This document shows positions 29,303 to 37,536 of a stretch of DNA of 64,000 nt, one piece after another. Under the pieces are notes generated by a model. It saw only the letters and a program-made list of their open reading frames with translations, was not told the origin of the DNA and searched no databases. Origin of the DNA: Mycobacterium sp. ENV421. Its GTDB lineage: Bacteria; Actinomycetota; Actinomycetes; Mycobacteriales; Mycobacteriaceae. The stretch spans positions 62,001-126,000 of the forward strand of contig NZ_PDHO01000006.1 of assembly GCF_002887815.1 (NCBI RefSeq). The letters run 5' to 3'. A program made the translations under genes and the position numbers. Position 1 is the stretch's first letter. The number at the start of each line of letters is the position of its first letter.

Positions 29303-30823
29303 TCAAACCGCCTCAGGGCTAGGTGATTCGGATTTCTTGAGATCGAGCACGGCCAGATGCGCCAGTGCGTCTTCCTTGGTCGTCTTGTGCGCCGAGCGCC
29401 GGCCGAAAATGTAGACAACGACACCCAGGGCGAACATGCCGAGCGCGATGCTGCCGGTCCAGGTCATCCAGGTGCTGTCGGGCACATCCGCGATCCACGA
29501 CTTCGCGAACGAGTAATAGACGCCGCCGATGGTACCCAGCGAGCCGACGATGACCGTGATCCAGACACCGACCGTGCCGCCGGGGATCCGCCAGAACTTC
29601 TCCGCGGCATAGCGATCGGAGTACTTCTTGCGCGCGATGATGACCGGGACCAGGAAGAAGAATCCGGAAATCAGCCACGCGATGGACAGGCCGCCCTGCA
29701 GGAACACGGTGACGTTGGCCATGCTGCTTTGGGAGTAGAGCCCCACGATGAGCAGCGACGAGAGCACGCCCTGGATGAGGATCGCCGTCACGGGATTGCG
29801 GGTACGCGGATTGAGGTGTGTGAAAATGCGCGGCAGGTGACGTTCCAGACCGGAGACGAAGATCAGTCGGGAGTAGGTGACCTGGTAGCTCATCAACGCC
29901 ACAAACACGATGATGGCCAGCACGACAGCCGCGGCTTCCATCACGCCCTTGGGTGCGGCGGTGCCCAGCATGCCGATGACACCGGTGACCGGATTCACCT
30001 GATCGGCCGGCAGCACCATGATGGTGCCAAGTGTGGTCAGCAGGTAGATCAGGATCAGCGCGATCGACCCGTACACCACCATTTTCGGTCCGCTCTTGCG
30101 TACCGAGAGGAACTCCGCGCCCATGTTGTACGGCGTCTCGACACCGACCAGGTAGAGCAGCACGGTGCCATACAGGAAACCGGCGCCGGCGAAGTCGGGA
30201 ACCATTGCGGCGTGCGCGGTGAACTCCTGGGCCGACCCGTTGCGGATGGCGTAGATGACGCCGGAGATGAAGATGACGGCGGTCAGGGCCCAGTAGACGA
30301 CGAAGACGGTGTTCATGATGCGTTGGTTGGCAGCGAGCTTGGCCAGCGCCAGGCCGATGACAGCCCACAGCAGCGCCACCTGGATGATGATGGTGAGCGT
30401 CAGGCCCAATTCGGCGTGAAAAGCCAGCAGCAGGAACTGCAGGATGATCGCCGGTGAGGACGCCGAGTTCAGCACCACCGGGATCCACGACAGGTAGCCG
30501 CCGATGAATCCCCAAGTCTCGCCCATGGTTCGGGTCGCCCAGATGTAGACACCACCTTCACCGGGCCACAGGTTGCCGAGTTCGGCGACCGCCATGCCCG
30601 CGGGGATCAGGAAGGTGAGGATGCCGAGAATCCACATCGGGATCGCGGTCCACCCGCCGGCAGCCATGATCGACGAGCCGGTGATCCAGCAGATGATGAA
30701 GACGTAGGTGGCGGTCAGGCCGAAGGTGGTCATCACCTTCGGCAGTACCTGCTCGGGAACGAGCTCTGTGGTCAGCAGCTTGTCACGCCCGGCCGAGGCC
30801 GGCGCATCTATTTGTTGCGTCAT
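29303..30823 (-). CDS. APC-family amine/amino-acid permease
   Basis: The 506-residue protein has about 12 transmembrane helices with APC landmarks in the N-terminal half (MAVAELGNLWPGEGGVYIWAT, quoted in part) and a charged C-terminus. GGGGAG-like upstream sequence (GGGGAG, 6 nt) supports the ATG at 30823. It is 6 bases from the amine-oxidase gene, so it probably imports the amine that the oxidase degrades. It is downstream of the ABC ATPase gene by 24 bases, and the five minus-strand genes from 33308 to 27317 could be one transcript. Confidence 0.9.
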   Translation of the reverse strand: MTQQIDAPASAGRDKLLTTELVPEQVLPKVMTTFGLTATYVFIICWITGSSIMAAGGWTAIPMWILGILTFLIPAGMAVAELGNLWPGEGGVYIWATRTMGETWGFIGGYLSWIPVVLNSASSPAIILQFLLLAFHAELGLTLTIIIQVALLWAVIGLALAKLAANQRIMNTVFVVYWALTAVIFISGVIYAIRNGSAQEFTAHAAMVPDFAGAGFLYGTVLLYLVGVETPYNMGAEFLSVRKSGPKMVVYGSIALILIYLLTTLGTIMVLPADQVNPVTGVIGMLGTAAPKGVMEAAAVVLAIIVFVALMSYQVTYSRLIFVSGLERHLPRIFTHLNPRTRNPVTAILIQGVLSSLLIVGLYSQSSMANVTVFLQGGLSIAWLISGFFFLVPVIIARKKYSDRYAAEKFWRIPGGTVGVWITVIVGSLGTIGGVYYSFAKSWIADVPDSTWMTWTGSIALGMFALGVVVYIFGRRSAHKTTKEDALAHLAVLDLKKSESPSPEAV

Positions 30824-30847
30824 ACGTAACTCCCCATCGGAGTTGGA

Positions 30848-31570
30848 TCAATTGATGATTTGTCCGTCTCTCATCCGGACGACACGGCTCGCTTCATCGG
30901 CCACCGTGGGATCGTGGGTGCTGGCAACGACCGTCACGCCCAGCGTTGAGCACAGGTCGCGCAGCATGCGCACCACCGTCTCCCCCGTACGGTGGTCCAG
31001 ATTTGCAGTCGGCTCGTCGGCCAGCACCAGCGTCGGGTTGCTGATCAGCGACCGCGCGATCGCGGTCCGCTGCTGCTCACCGCCCGACATCTTGGTCGGC
31101 TGGTGGTGCACCCGGTGGCTCAGCCCGACCAGGTCGAGCAGGTCGAGTGCGCGCTGCCGCAACGCCTTACGGTCATACGGCTCGAACATCAGCGGCAGCT
31201 CGACGTTCTCGACCGCGGACAGGAACGGGATCAGGTTGTAGCTCTGGAAGATGAACCCGATGGTGTCGTGGCGCAGTGCGGCGAACTGGCTTTCGGTCAG
31301 CCTGGCGGTGTCCCGGCCTGCGATCAGCACCGACCCTTTGGTCGGCCGGTCCAGGCCGCCGATGATGTTCAGCAGCGTTGACTTGCCGCTCCCACTCGGA
31401 CCCATCAGGCAGACGAATTCGCCTGGCATCACGGTCAACTCGGCGGAGATCAGGGCTTTGACGACTTCGTCGCCGAGCTTGTGCAACTTCCACACGTCGC
31501 TGATCTCGATCACCGGCGACGGCTCGGGCGCTGACGCGACGTCGGGGACGGCGTCTTCGACTGCGGTCAT
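30848..31570 (-). CDS. ABC transporter ATPase (MacB/LolD type)
   Basis: The 240-residue protein has Walker A GPSGSGKST, the signature MSGGEQQR, Walker B LVLADEPTANLD and switch His in ASTHDP. The sequence is of the MacB/LolD/FtsE-like subfamily, which powers mechanotransmission permeases and exporters rather than uptake systems. It is 2 bases downstream of the small permease gene, so the three ABC genes form one unit: large permease, small permease, ATPase. Substrate unknown; adjacency to amine genes suggests, but does not show, a link. Confidence 0.93.
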   Translation of the reverse strand: MTAVEDAVPDVASAPEPSPVIEISDVWKLHKLGDEVVKALISAELTVMPGEFVCLMGPSGSGKSTLLNIIGGLDRPTKGSVLIAGRDTARLTESQFAALRHDTIGFIFQSYNLIPFLSAVENVELPLMFEPYDRKALRQRALDLLDLVGLSHRVHHQPTKMSGGEQQRTAIARSLISNPTLVLADEPTANLDHRTGETVVRMLRDLCSTLGVTVVASTHDPTVADEASRVVRMRDGQIIN

Positions 31571-31572
31571 GT

Positions 31573-32142
31573 CTAACCTCCGGTCGACAGGGAATGGACG
31601 GGGGGACGCGACGCCGCGTTCCAGGTGGGGATGACGCTGGTCGCCAGGGCGGCGGCAATGCTGACCGCGACCGCGATCGCCGAGCCGAATCCGAGACCGG
31701 CCGCCGACACCCCGGTGGGCACCAGACCGAGCATGCCGAATGCGACGGCGGCGATGATCGCAAGCACCACACCGACGATCGCTCCGAGCGTGGCCGCGAC
31801 TGCCGGTTCGACGAGCAGTGCGGCGATGACAGGACGGCGCGGCACTCCGGTGGCGCCGAGCACCCCGAGTTCGCGGGTGCGATGCGCGATCGTGCGGGTG
31901 GTCGCCACAGCCACTTCCACGACACCCACCAGCAGCACCGTGATCGCGATCAGGATGACGGCCCGGCCGATTTCTCCTGCGTGACCCAGCGACGCCGACT
32001 GTTCCTGGATGCCTGCCGACATTCCGAAGACGATGACGACGAGAAAGGCGCCGGTGGCGGTGGTGACGATCGGTAGCACCATCTCGCGGACCCGGCGTCG
32101 TGCCGCCAGCCAGCCGTAGGAAAGTCCGAACCTCATCATCAG
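31573..32142 (-). CDS. Short FtsX-like ABC permease
   Basis: The 189-residue protein has four transmembrane helices with the FtsX-type cytoplasmic segment RTRELGVLGATGVPRRPVIAALL, but it lacks the large extracellular MacB periplasmic core domain. The ATG at 32142 overlaps the upstream permease stop by 4 bases (ATGA). The frame is open to 32295 but that would lie inside the other permease. It probably forms a heterodimer with the larger permease. Confidence 0.85.
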   Translation of the reverse strand: MMMRFGLSYGWLAARRRVREMVLPIVTTATGAFLVVIVFGMSAGIQEQSASLGHAGEIGRAVILIAITVLLVGVVEVAVATTRTIAHRTRELGVLGATGVPRRPVIAALLVEPAVAATLGAIVGVVLAIIAAVAFGMLGLVPTGVSAAGLGFGSAIAVAVSIAAALATSVIPTWNAASRPPVHSLSTGG

Positions 32143-33308
32143 CGCGCTCCGAGCAGGTCGACCGGACGGTTCTGCAACAGGCGATGCACCGGTATCAGTG
32201 CACCGACGATCGACATCGCGGGCAGGAAGCCCGCCACCATGCCGGCCGCCTGAAGCCAGGCGACCGGCGTCGCGATGCCCGGAATCACCAGCCACACAGC
32301 GACTCCCGCGGTCAGCACCCCCACCACGTAAGCCGCCATGAACACGACGGCGGACTCCACGAGGAAGAAATACAGCACCTCGTCGGCCAGGCCGATGCTG
32401 GACATGATGCCGAACTCACGGCGGCGTTCCTGCACGGCCGCCAGGAAGGACGAGACCGCGATGATGAACCCCAGCACCAGCCCGATGATCGAGATGATGC
32501 CCAGCGTCGAGCTGGTGACCTTGCCGGAGAACAACGCCGAGAACTTCTGATCGAACGTCAGCGGGCCGGTACCGCCCACCGTGTCGTAGATCAATCCCGG
32601 GCCGCCGGGATCTGGCTTGACGGACGGATCGGAGGTGGACCGCAGCCCTACCGCGTCACCAAAGGTGCTGCCGAGGCTGCGGCTCTTCTCCTGACCGGTC
32701 GGCGCGTACACGGTCCACCACCCGCTGTCGCCCACCACGGTGCGCGCCAGTGGGGTCGACACCGTGACCGATTCTCCCGTGCCGCGTACCACCACAGCGA
32801 GGCTCTGCGAGCCGACACTGACCCGGTCACCGTCGTGCAGACCCAGTCGTTGCGCGACGCCGGAGCCCAAAACTGCTTGGCTGTCCGGGATTTCGTCGTT
32901 GCCGCGCAGCGATACCGGCGTACCACCGATGTCGGTAGTGCCCGAGAGCGTCTTGATCGCCCGCCACCCCCCAGGGGCGTCGATCACCGGGACCGGACCA
33001 TCGGCGACGAGCGCCTGCACCGAGCTGTCGTAGTGGACGCCCGCGGCAGGCACCGCCCACAGTTGAGCACCACCGAGCACGTCGGTCACCGAATCGGCGC
33101 CGGTGATGGCGAAGCTCGACGAAATCGTGCGCACCACCGTCACGCAGGTGATCGCCAGTGCGATACCGAGAACAGACAGCACAAACCGTTCGGGCCGCCG
33201 GCGGATGTTCGCCCAAGCAAACCGGAGCAGACGCACGAACGTCTTGTTTCCGGATGTTGTGGCGATCACCGATGGCCGCGAAATCGTTGTGGAGGCAGAG
33301 GTTTCCAC
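32139..33308 (-). CDS. FtsX/MacB-like ABC permease with extracellular core domain
   Basis: The 389-residue protein has a first membrane helix (FVLSVLGIALAITCVTVVRTI), an extracellular core of about 200 residues (MacB_PCD-like), and three C-terminal helices with RRREFGIMSSIGLADEVLYFFLVESAV between them (quoted in part). The extracytoplasmic core can transmit force to a substrate or partner. The start is a GTG, with TATTTT four bases upstream. It heads the probable operon of ABC, permease and amine oxidase. In Gram-positive bacteria such systems export lipids, peptides or antibiotics, or sense them. Confidence 0.88.
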   Translation of the reverse strand: METSASTTISRPSVIATTSGNKTFVRLLRFAWANIRRRPERFVLSVLGIALAITCVTVVRTISSSFAITGADSVTDVLGGAQLWAVPAAGVHYDSSVQALVADGPVPVIDAPGGWRAIKTLSGTTDIGGTPVSLRGNDEIPDSQAVLGSGVAQRLGLHDGDRVSVGSQSLAVVVRGTGESVTVSTPLARTVVGDSGWWTVYAPTGQEKSRSLGSTFGDAVGLRSTSDPSVKPDPGGPGLIYDTVGGTGPLTFDQKFSALFSGKVTSSTLGIISIIGLVLGFIIAVSSFLAAVQERRREFGIMSSIGLADEVLYFFLVESAVVFMAAYVVGVLTAGVAVWLVIPGIATPVAWLQAAGMVAGFLPAMSIVGALIPVHRLLQNRPVDLLGAR

Positions 33309-33408
33309 ACCGAAAATATTCGGCGTGGACTGTTTCGGCCACCGAATCCGCTGATGTCACCCGAGTTACGCGAGCACCCCGGCTGTTAAATCAAGGTGTC
33401 TGTGGCAA

Positions 33409-34836
33409 CTAGTGCGACAGCGGCTGCCGAGGCGCGGTGTCGATACGGGGCCACGGCTGAGCCGCCTCGAGCTCGAAGGCGAGCTCCAGGAGTCGGCGTT
33501 CGTGCCCGAGCGGTCCGGCCAGCATCATGCCCACCGGCATGCCGGACGCGGATTGGGCCAGCGGCAAAGAGATTGCCGGCTCGCCGGTCGCGTTCTGCAG
33601 CGGGGTGAATGCCACCCAGTCGATCAGTCGGTCCATGATCTGCTGGAAGTCCGCGGTGGGATCCAGATGACCGATGCGGGGCGTCTCCTCGGCGAGCGTG
33701 GGCATCAGGATCACGTCGTACGTCTGATACAGCCGGGCGGTGATTCGCCGCAGCCTGCGCAACCGCGTGATGGCGATCGGCAACTTGTGCAGGTTGCGGG
33801 TGGCGTGCCGGTCGAGCCCCAGGGTGAGATTGTCGAGCTTCGTCTTGTCGAAACTCTGACCGAACGTCCGCTGCCCGGTGCGCACCAGCGTCATCGCCAG
33901 AAACGCCCAGTACAACAGGAAGTCGTCCAAGAAGTAGCGCGGCACCGGCGGCTGGTCGAGGTATTCGACGCTATGACCAAGGCCGGCAAGCAGTTCGGCG
34001 GTCTTCAGGGTGTGATCCCGTATGGTGGGTGCGGCCTGACGAACGACCGATTGGGTGACGACGGCGATGCGCAGCCGGGCAGTGCTCGGCCCGGTCACCG
34101 CGCCGATGGGCGGCAGCTTGCGGTCGCGCCAGACCCGCTCGGCTTCCCGGTAGAACGCGGCGGTGTCGCGCACACTGCGGGTCAGCACCCCGTCGTTGAC
34201 GATGCGCACCGGCATCTGTCGGGTCATCTTGTCCAGCGGTAGCCGGCCCCGTGACGGCTTGAGGCCCACCAGGCCGTTGCAGGCGGCGGGGATGCGGATG
34301 GAGCCGCCGCCGTCGCTGGCGTGGGCGATGGGCACCACACCGGCCGCGACGAACGCACCGGAGCCCGACGACGACGCCCCGGCGGTGAAGTCGGTGTCCC
34401 ACGGATTGCGAACGGCGCCCAGCCGCGGATGCTCGGCGGAGGCGCTGAACCCGAACTCCGAGAGCTGGGTCTTGCCCAGCGGCACCACGCCGGTGGCCAG
34501 AAAGAGGCTGGCGAACTCGCCGTGCGCGGGCTGGGGACGGGGCTCCCAGGCGTCGGTGCCCTGCATGGTCGGCATGCCCTCGACATCGACGTTGTCCTTG
34601 ATGAACGTCGGCACCCCGTCGAAGTATCCGTGGCCGCCGGCGGCCGCGCGGGCCAGTGCCCGCTCGAACGTCTGATGGGCCAGACCGTTGAGCATGGGGT
34701 TGACCGCCTCGGTACGCGCGATGGCGGCCTCCACGAGCTCGAGGCGGGATACCTTGCCGGTGCGGAGGGCGTCGACCAGAGCGACGGCGTCCATCGTGCC
34801 GAGCGCGTCATCGCGGTAGGCGTTCACATGTTGCAT
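33409..34836 (-). CDS. amiC: Amidase, AmiC-like
   Basis: The 475-residue enzyme belongs to the amidase-signature family with a Ser-cisSer-Lys triad: Lys in PTFIKDN, the Ser-rich loop GASSSGSGAFVAAG, and SDGGGSIRIPAA, which holds the nucleophilic Ser. Substrates could be aliphatic or aryl amides. The start is set at the ATG 7 bases after TAGCGT, the -10 of a leaderless promoter; a GTG at 34857 would be 7 codons longer and is disfavoured. It is syntenic with M. tuberculosis amiC (Rv2888c), immediately downstream of the rpsB-tsf terminator. Confidence 0.93.
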   Translation of the reverse strand: MQHVNAYRDDALGTMDAVALVDALRTGKVSRLELVEAAIARTEAVNPMLNGLAHQTFERALARAAAGGHGYFDGVPTFIKDNVDVEGMPTMQGTDAWEPRPQPAHGEFASLFLATGVVPLGKTQLSEFGFSASAEHPRLGAVRNPWDTDFTAGASSSGSGAFVAAGVVPIAHASDGGGSIRIPAACNGLVGLKPSRGRLPLDKMTRQMPVRIVNDGVLTRSVRDTAAFYREAERVWRDRKLPPIGAVTGPSTARLRIAVVTQSVVRQAAPTIRDHTLKTAELLAGLGHSVEYLDQPPVPRYFLDDFLLYWAFLAMTLVRTGQRTFGQSFDKTKLDNLTLGLDRHATRNLHKLPIAITRLRRLRRITARLYQTYDVILMPTLAEETPRIGHLDPTADFQQIMDRLIDWVAFTPLQNATGEPAISLPLAQSASGMPVGMMLAGPLGHERRLLELAFELEAAQPWPRIDTAPRQPLSH

Positions 34837-34843
34837 TCCGCCG

Positions 34844-34849
34844 ACGCTA
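34844..34849 (-). promoter_or_regulatory. -10 element of amiC, leaderless type
   Basis: On the minus strand TAGCGT fits TANNNT and ends 7 bases before the amiC ATG. There is no Shine-Dalgarno sequence between them. Confidence 0.5.
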
Positions 34850-34886
34850 GCAGGCACGTGTTCAATAGCAGCGATCCCGACATGGC

Positions 34887-34930
34887 AAAACCCCGCGCCT
34901 CCGGGATCGCCGGATGTGGCGCGGGGTTTT
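34887..34930 (-). terminator. Intrinsic terminator of the rpsB-tsf operon
   Basis: A perfect 13-bp inverted repeat, AAAACCCCGCGCC (34887-34899) and GGCGCGGGGTTTT (34918-34930), encloses an 18-nt loop. Each arm ends in four A/T pairs, so it works on both strands and would also separate amiC from tsf. Confidence 0.85.
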
Positions 34931-34972
34931 CCAGTGGGCGGTTGGTGTTCCGCCCAAGTTTGGTGTCGGGCG

Positions 34973-35788
34973 CTAGGCCTGACCGACCTCGAACCGGACG
35001 AACCGGGTCACGGTCACGCCGGCCTCGTCGAGCAGCGCCTTGACGGTCTTCTTGCTGTCGGACACCGACGGCTGATCGAGCAGCACGACGTCCTTGTAGA
35101 AGCCGGTGACCCTGCCCTCGATGATCTTGGGCAGTGCCTGCTCGGGCTTACCTTCGGCCTTGGCGGTCTCCTCCGCGATGTGGCGCTCGTTGGCCACGAT
35201 GTCGGCGGGGACGTCGTCACGGGTCAGGTACTTGGCCTTCAGCGCGGCGATCTGCAGCGCCACCGAGTGCGCCGCCTCGGTGTTGTCGCCGGTGTATTCG
35301 ACCAGCACGCCCACGGCGGGCGGCAGGTCGGCGGCACGCTTGTGCAGGTAGGCCTCGACGTTGCCGTCGAAGTACGCCGCGCGGCGCAGTTCGAGCTTCT
35401 CGCCGATCTTGGCCGAGAGTGCCGCGACGGCTTCCTCGACTGTCGTGTCGCCGATCTTGGCGGCCTTGAGGGCCTCCACGTCGGCGGCCTTGGACTCCGC
35501 CGCGGCGGCGACCACGTCGTTGGCCAATTTCTGGAACTCGGCGTTCTTGGCGACGAAATCGGTCTCGGAGTTGAGCTCGATCATCGCCCCGCCCTTGGCG
35601 GCGACCAGGCCTTCGGCGGTGGCACGCTCAGCGCGCTTGCCGACGTCCTTGGCACCCTTGATGCGCAGCGCTTCGACAGCCTTGTCGAAGTCGCCGTCGC
35701 TCTCCGCCAGGGCGTTCTTGCAGTCGAGCATGCCCGCACCGGTGAGCTCCCGAAGCCGCTTGACGTCGGCAGCGGTGTAGTTAGCCAT
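34973..35788 (-). CDS. tsf: Elongation factor Ts
   Basis: EF-Ts exchanges GDP for GTP on EF-Tu. The 271-residue protein has the UBA-like N-terminal module ([16 protein letters not shown]), the TDFVAKN signature at about 80, and a coiled region to the end. It is 19 bases downstream of rpsB, the normal arrangement, and ends at the perfect terminator. Confidence 0.97.
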   Translation of the reverse strand: MANYTAADVKRLRELTGAGMLDCKNALAESDGDFDKAVEALRIKGAKDVGKRAERATAEGLVAAKGGAMIELNSETDFVAKNAEFQKLANDVVAAAAESKAADVEALKAAKIGDTTVEEAVAALSAKIGEKLELRRAAYFDGNVEAYLHKRAADLPPAVGVLVEYTGDNTEAAHSVALQIAALKAKYLTRDDVPADIVANERHIAEETAKAEGKPEQALPKIIEGRVTGFYKDVVLLDQPSVSDSKKTVKALLDEAGVTVTRFVRFEVGQA

Positions 35789-35807
35789 GTGGCCCTTCCC
35801 TAAAAAC

Positions 35808-36644
35808 TTAAGAACCTTCAGTGGTGGTTTCGGTGGCGACCGGCCCAGCGTCGTTGGGGGCCGACGCGGTTGCGCTGGCGAGCAGCTCCTGCTCCCACTC
35901 GGCGAGCGGCTCGGCCGCGGCTCCGGAACCGGGGTCAGCCTTGTCGCCCGAACCGCCGGAGCGTGCCTGCAGACCCTCGGCCACCGCGGAGGCGATCACC
36001 TTGGTGAGCAGCGCCGCGGAGCGGATCGCATCGTCGTTGCCCGGGATCGGGTAGTTGACCTGATCGGGGTCGCAGTTGGTGTCCAGGATCGCGATGACCG
36101 GGATGCCGAGCTTGATGGCCTCGCTGATCGCGAGGTGTTCCTTGTTGGTGTCGACGACCCACACCGCAGACGGCACCTTCGCCATGTCCCGGATACCGCC
36201 GAGGCTGCGCTCGAGCTTGGTCTTCTCGCGGGTCAGCATCAAGATTTCCTTCTTGGTGCGACCCTCGAAGCCACCGGTCTGCTCCATGGCCTCGAGCTCC
36301 TTCATCCGCTGAAGGCGCTTGTGCACGGTCTGGAAGTTGGTGAGCATGCCACCCAGCCAGCGCTGGTTCACGTACGGCATGCCAACGCGCGTCGCCTCTT
36401 CGGCGATGGATTCCTGGGCCTGCTTCTTGGTGCCGACGAACAGGATGGTGCCGCCGTGGGCGACGGTCTCCTTGACGAACTCGTAGGCCTGATCGATGTA
36501 GGTCAGCGTCTGCTGCAGATCGATGATGTAGATGCCGTTGCGGTCGGTGAAGATGAACCGCTTCATCTTGGGGTTCCAACGTCGGGTCTGGTGCCCGAAG
36601 TGCGTGCCGCTGTCAAGCAGCTGCTTCATGGTTACAACAGCCAT
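35808..36644 (-). CDS. rpsB: 30S ribosomal protein S2
   Basis: The 278-residue protein binds the 30S head and S1 region. The start [19 protein letters not shown] is the canonical S2 opening; the frame is open for 39 more codons upstream but that part has no family likeness. AAGGAA lies 10 bases upstream. The C-terminal tail (about 235-278) is Ala/Pro/Glu-rich, as in other mycobacteria. A short hairpin (GGCTTC/GAAGCC, 36682-36697) lies in the leader and may matter for autoregulation. Confidence 0.97.
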   Translation of the reverse strand: MAVVTMKQLLDSGTHFGHQTRRWNPKMKRFIFTDRNGIYIIDLQQTLTYIDQAYEFVKETVAHGGTILFVGTKKQAQESIAEEATRVGMPYVNQRWLGGMLTNFQTVHKRLQRMKELEAMEQTGGFEGRTKKEILMLTREKTKLERSLGGIRDMAKVPSAVWVVDTNKEHLAISEAIKLGIPVIAILDTNCDPDQVNYPIPGNDDAIRSAALLTKVIASAVAEGLQARSGGSGDKADPGSGAAAEPLAEWEQELLASATASAPNDAGPVATETTTEGS

Positions 36645-36864
36645 GGGTCGGCCATTCCTTATGTGTTGTCGGTTGTCGCCCGGCTTCGGGTGAAGCCAAG
36701 CCCTGGCGCCTGAGGCGTGCCGACCCGTCGTTGTGAAACCTCGGACGAGACCAACCGGCATGCGTGGTGCAAGTGTCGACGTGGCGAACTTGCGGAACAG
36801 GCGCGCGAAGTCAACCCGCTGGCGCGAGTTGCAGGGGAAAGTTTACACCGCTCGAAGGGGTGCT

Positions 36865-36893
36865 TTGTCCACAGCGCGGCGTCCGTCCACAGG
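36865..36893 (+). promoter_or_regulatory. DnaA-box-like pair in the rpsB/M23 intergenic region
   Basis: TTGTCCACAG (36865-36874), then an 11-nt spacer, then TCCACAGG (36886-36893). TTGTCCACA equals a perfect mycobacterial-type DnaA box; the second half is a weaker copy. It lies in a 299-base gap that otherwise holds only leaders: about 220 bases before rpsB and 50 bases before the M23-like gene. An identically spaced pair occurs before yraN. Confidence 0.5.
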
Positions 36894-36943
36894 ATGGCTC
36901 CTGGCGGCTTTCGTCTCGGCGAATATCGCGCTGAACTGGAGTG

Positions 36944-37435
36944 ATGCGGGTCATTGCGGTGGTGGTGGCGGCGTTGCTGGTGTGTGCGGGCGCCGGGCGT
37001 GCCGACGCCGGCCGGCTGGTGTGGCCGCTGCGGCCTCCGCCGTCGGTGACCAGGGCCTTCGACGCACCGTCGCCGGACTGGCAGCGCGGTCACCGCGGCG
37101 TGGACCTGGCCGGGACGCCTGACCAGCCGGTTTACGCCGCAGGCCCGGCGACGGTGGTCTTCGCCGGGAGGTTGGCGGGGCGCCCGGTGGTGTCGTTGGC
37201 GCATGCCGGCGGATTGCGCACCAGCTACGAACCGGTCGAGGCCTCGGTGCGGGTCGGTCAGCTCGTCGACGGGTCGACGGCGCTGGGCCGGCTGTTGCCC
37301 GGGCATGCGGGCTGCCCGGCACCGGCGTGCCTGCATTGGGGGGCGATGTGGGGCCCGGCGTCGCGAGCCGACTACATCGATCCGCTGGGCCTGCTAACCG
37401 GCACGCCGGTTCGGCTCAAGCCGCTGGCGGGGTGA
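36944..37435 (+). CDS. M23-like (LytM) exported protein with altered zinc site
   Basis: The 163-residue protein has a signal peptide (VIAVVVAALLVCAGAGRADA) and a small M23/LytM fold. The first zinc motif is present (H50-x3-D54 in GHRGVDLAG), but the second, normally H-x-H, reads Cys129-Leu-His131 (APACLHWG). Zinc may still bind through Cys, or the protein may be a non-catalytic peptidoglycan-binding relative, like some EnvC/NlpD proteins. Its orthologue Rv2891 also lies between rpsB and xerC. The ATG at 36944 is preferred; a GTG lies 1 codon upstream. It is shorter than Rv2891 (about 250 residues, from memory). Confidence 0.8.
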   Translation: MRVIAVVVAALLVCAGAGRADAGRLVWPLRPPPSVTRAFDAPSPDWQRGHRGVDLAGTPDQPVYAAGPATVVFAGRLAGRPVVSLAHAGGLRTSYEPVEASVRVGQLVDGSTALGRLLPGHAGCPAPACLHWGAMWGPASRADYIDPLGLLTGTPVRLKPLAG

Positions 37436-37445
37436 GAATCCCCAC

Positions 37446-37507
37446 CGCGAGCAGACACAAACTCGTACGAACTGGCTCTCGAAATTGCGAGTTGGTGTCT
37501 GCTCGCG
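37446..37507. repeat. Near-perfect 20-bp inverted repeat before selO
   Basis: CGCGAGCAGACACAAACTCG (37446-37465) pairs with CGAGTTGGTGTCTGCTCGCG (37488-37507), 19 of 20 bases matching, around a 22-nt loop. It lies between the M23-like gene and selO. There is no T-tract, so it is not a simple terminator. The sequence resembles short interspersed palindromes in mycobacterial intergenic regions, a recollection I cannot verify. Confidence 0.75.
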
Positions 37508-37536
37508 AGAAGTAATTCTCCGTAGGCTGGTCGGTA

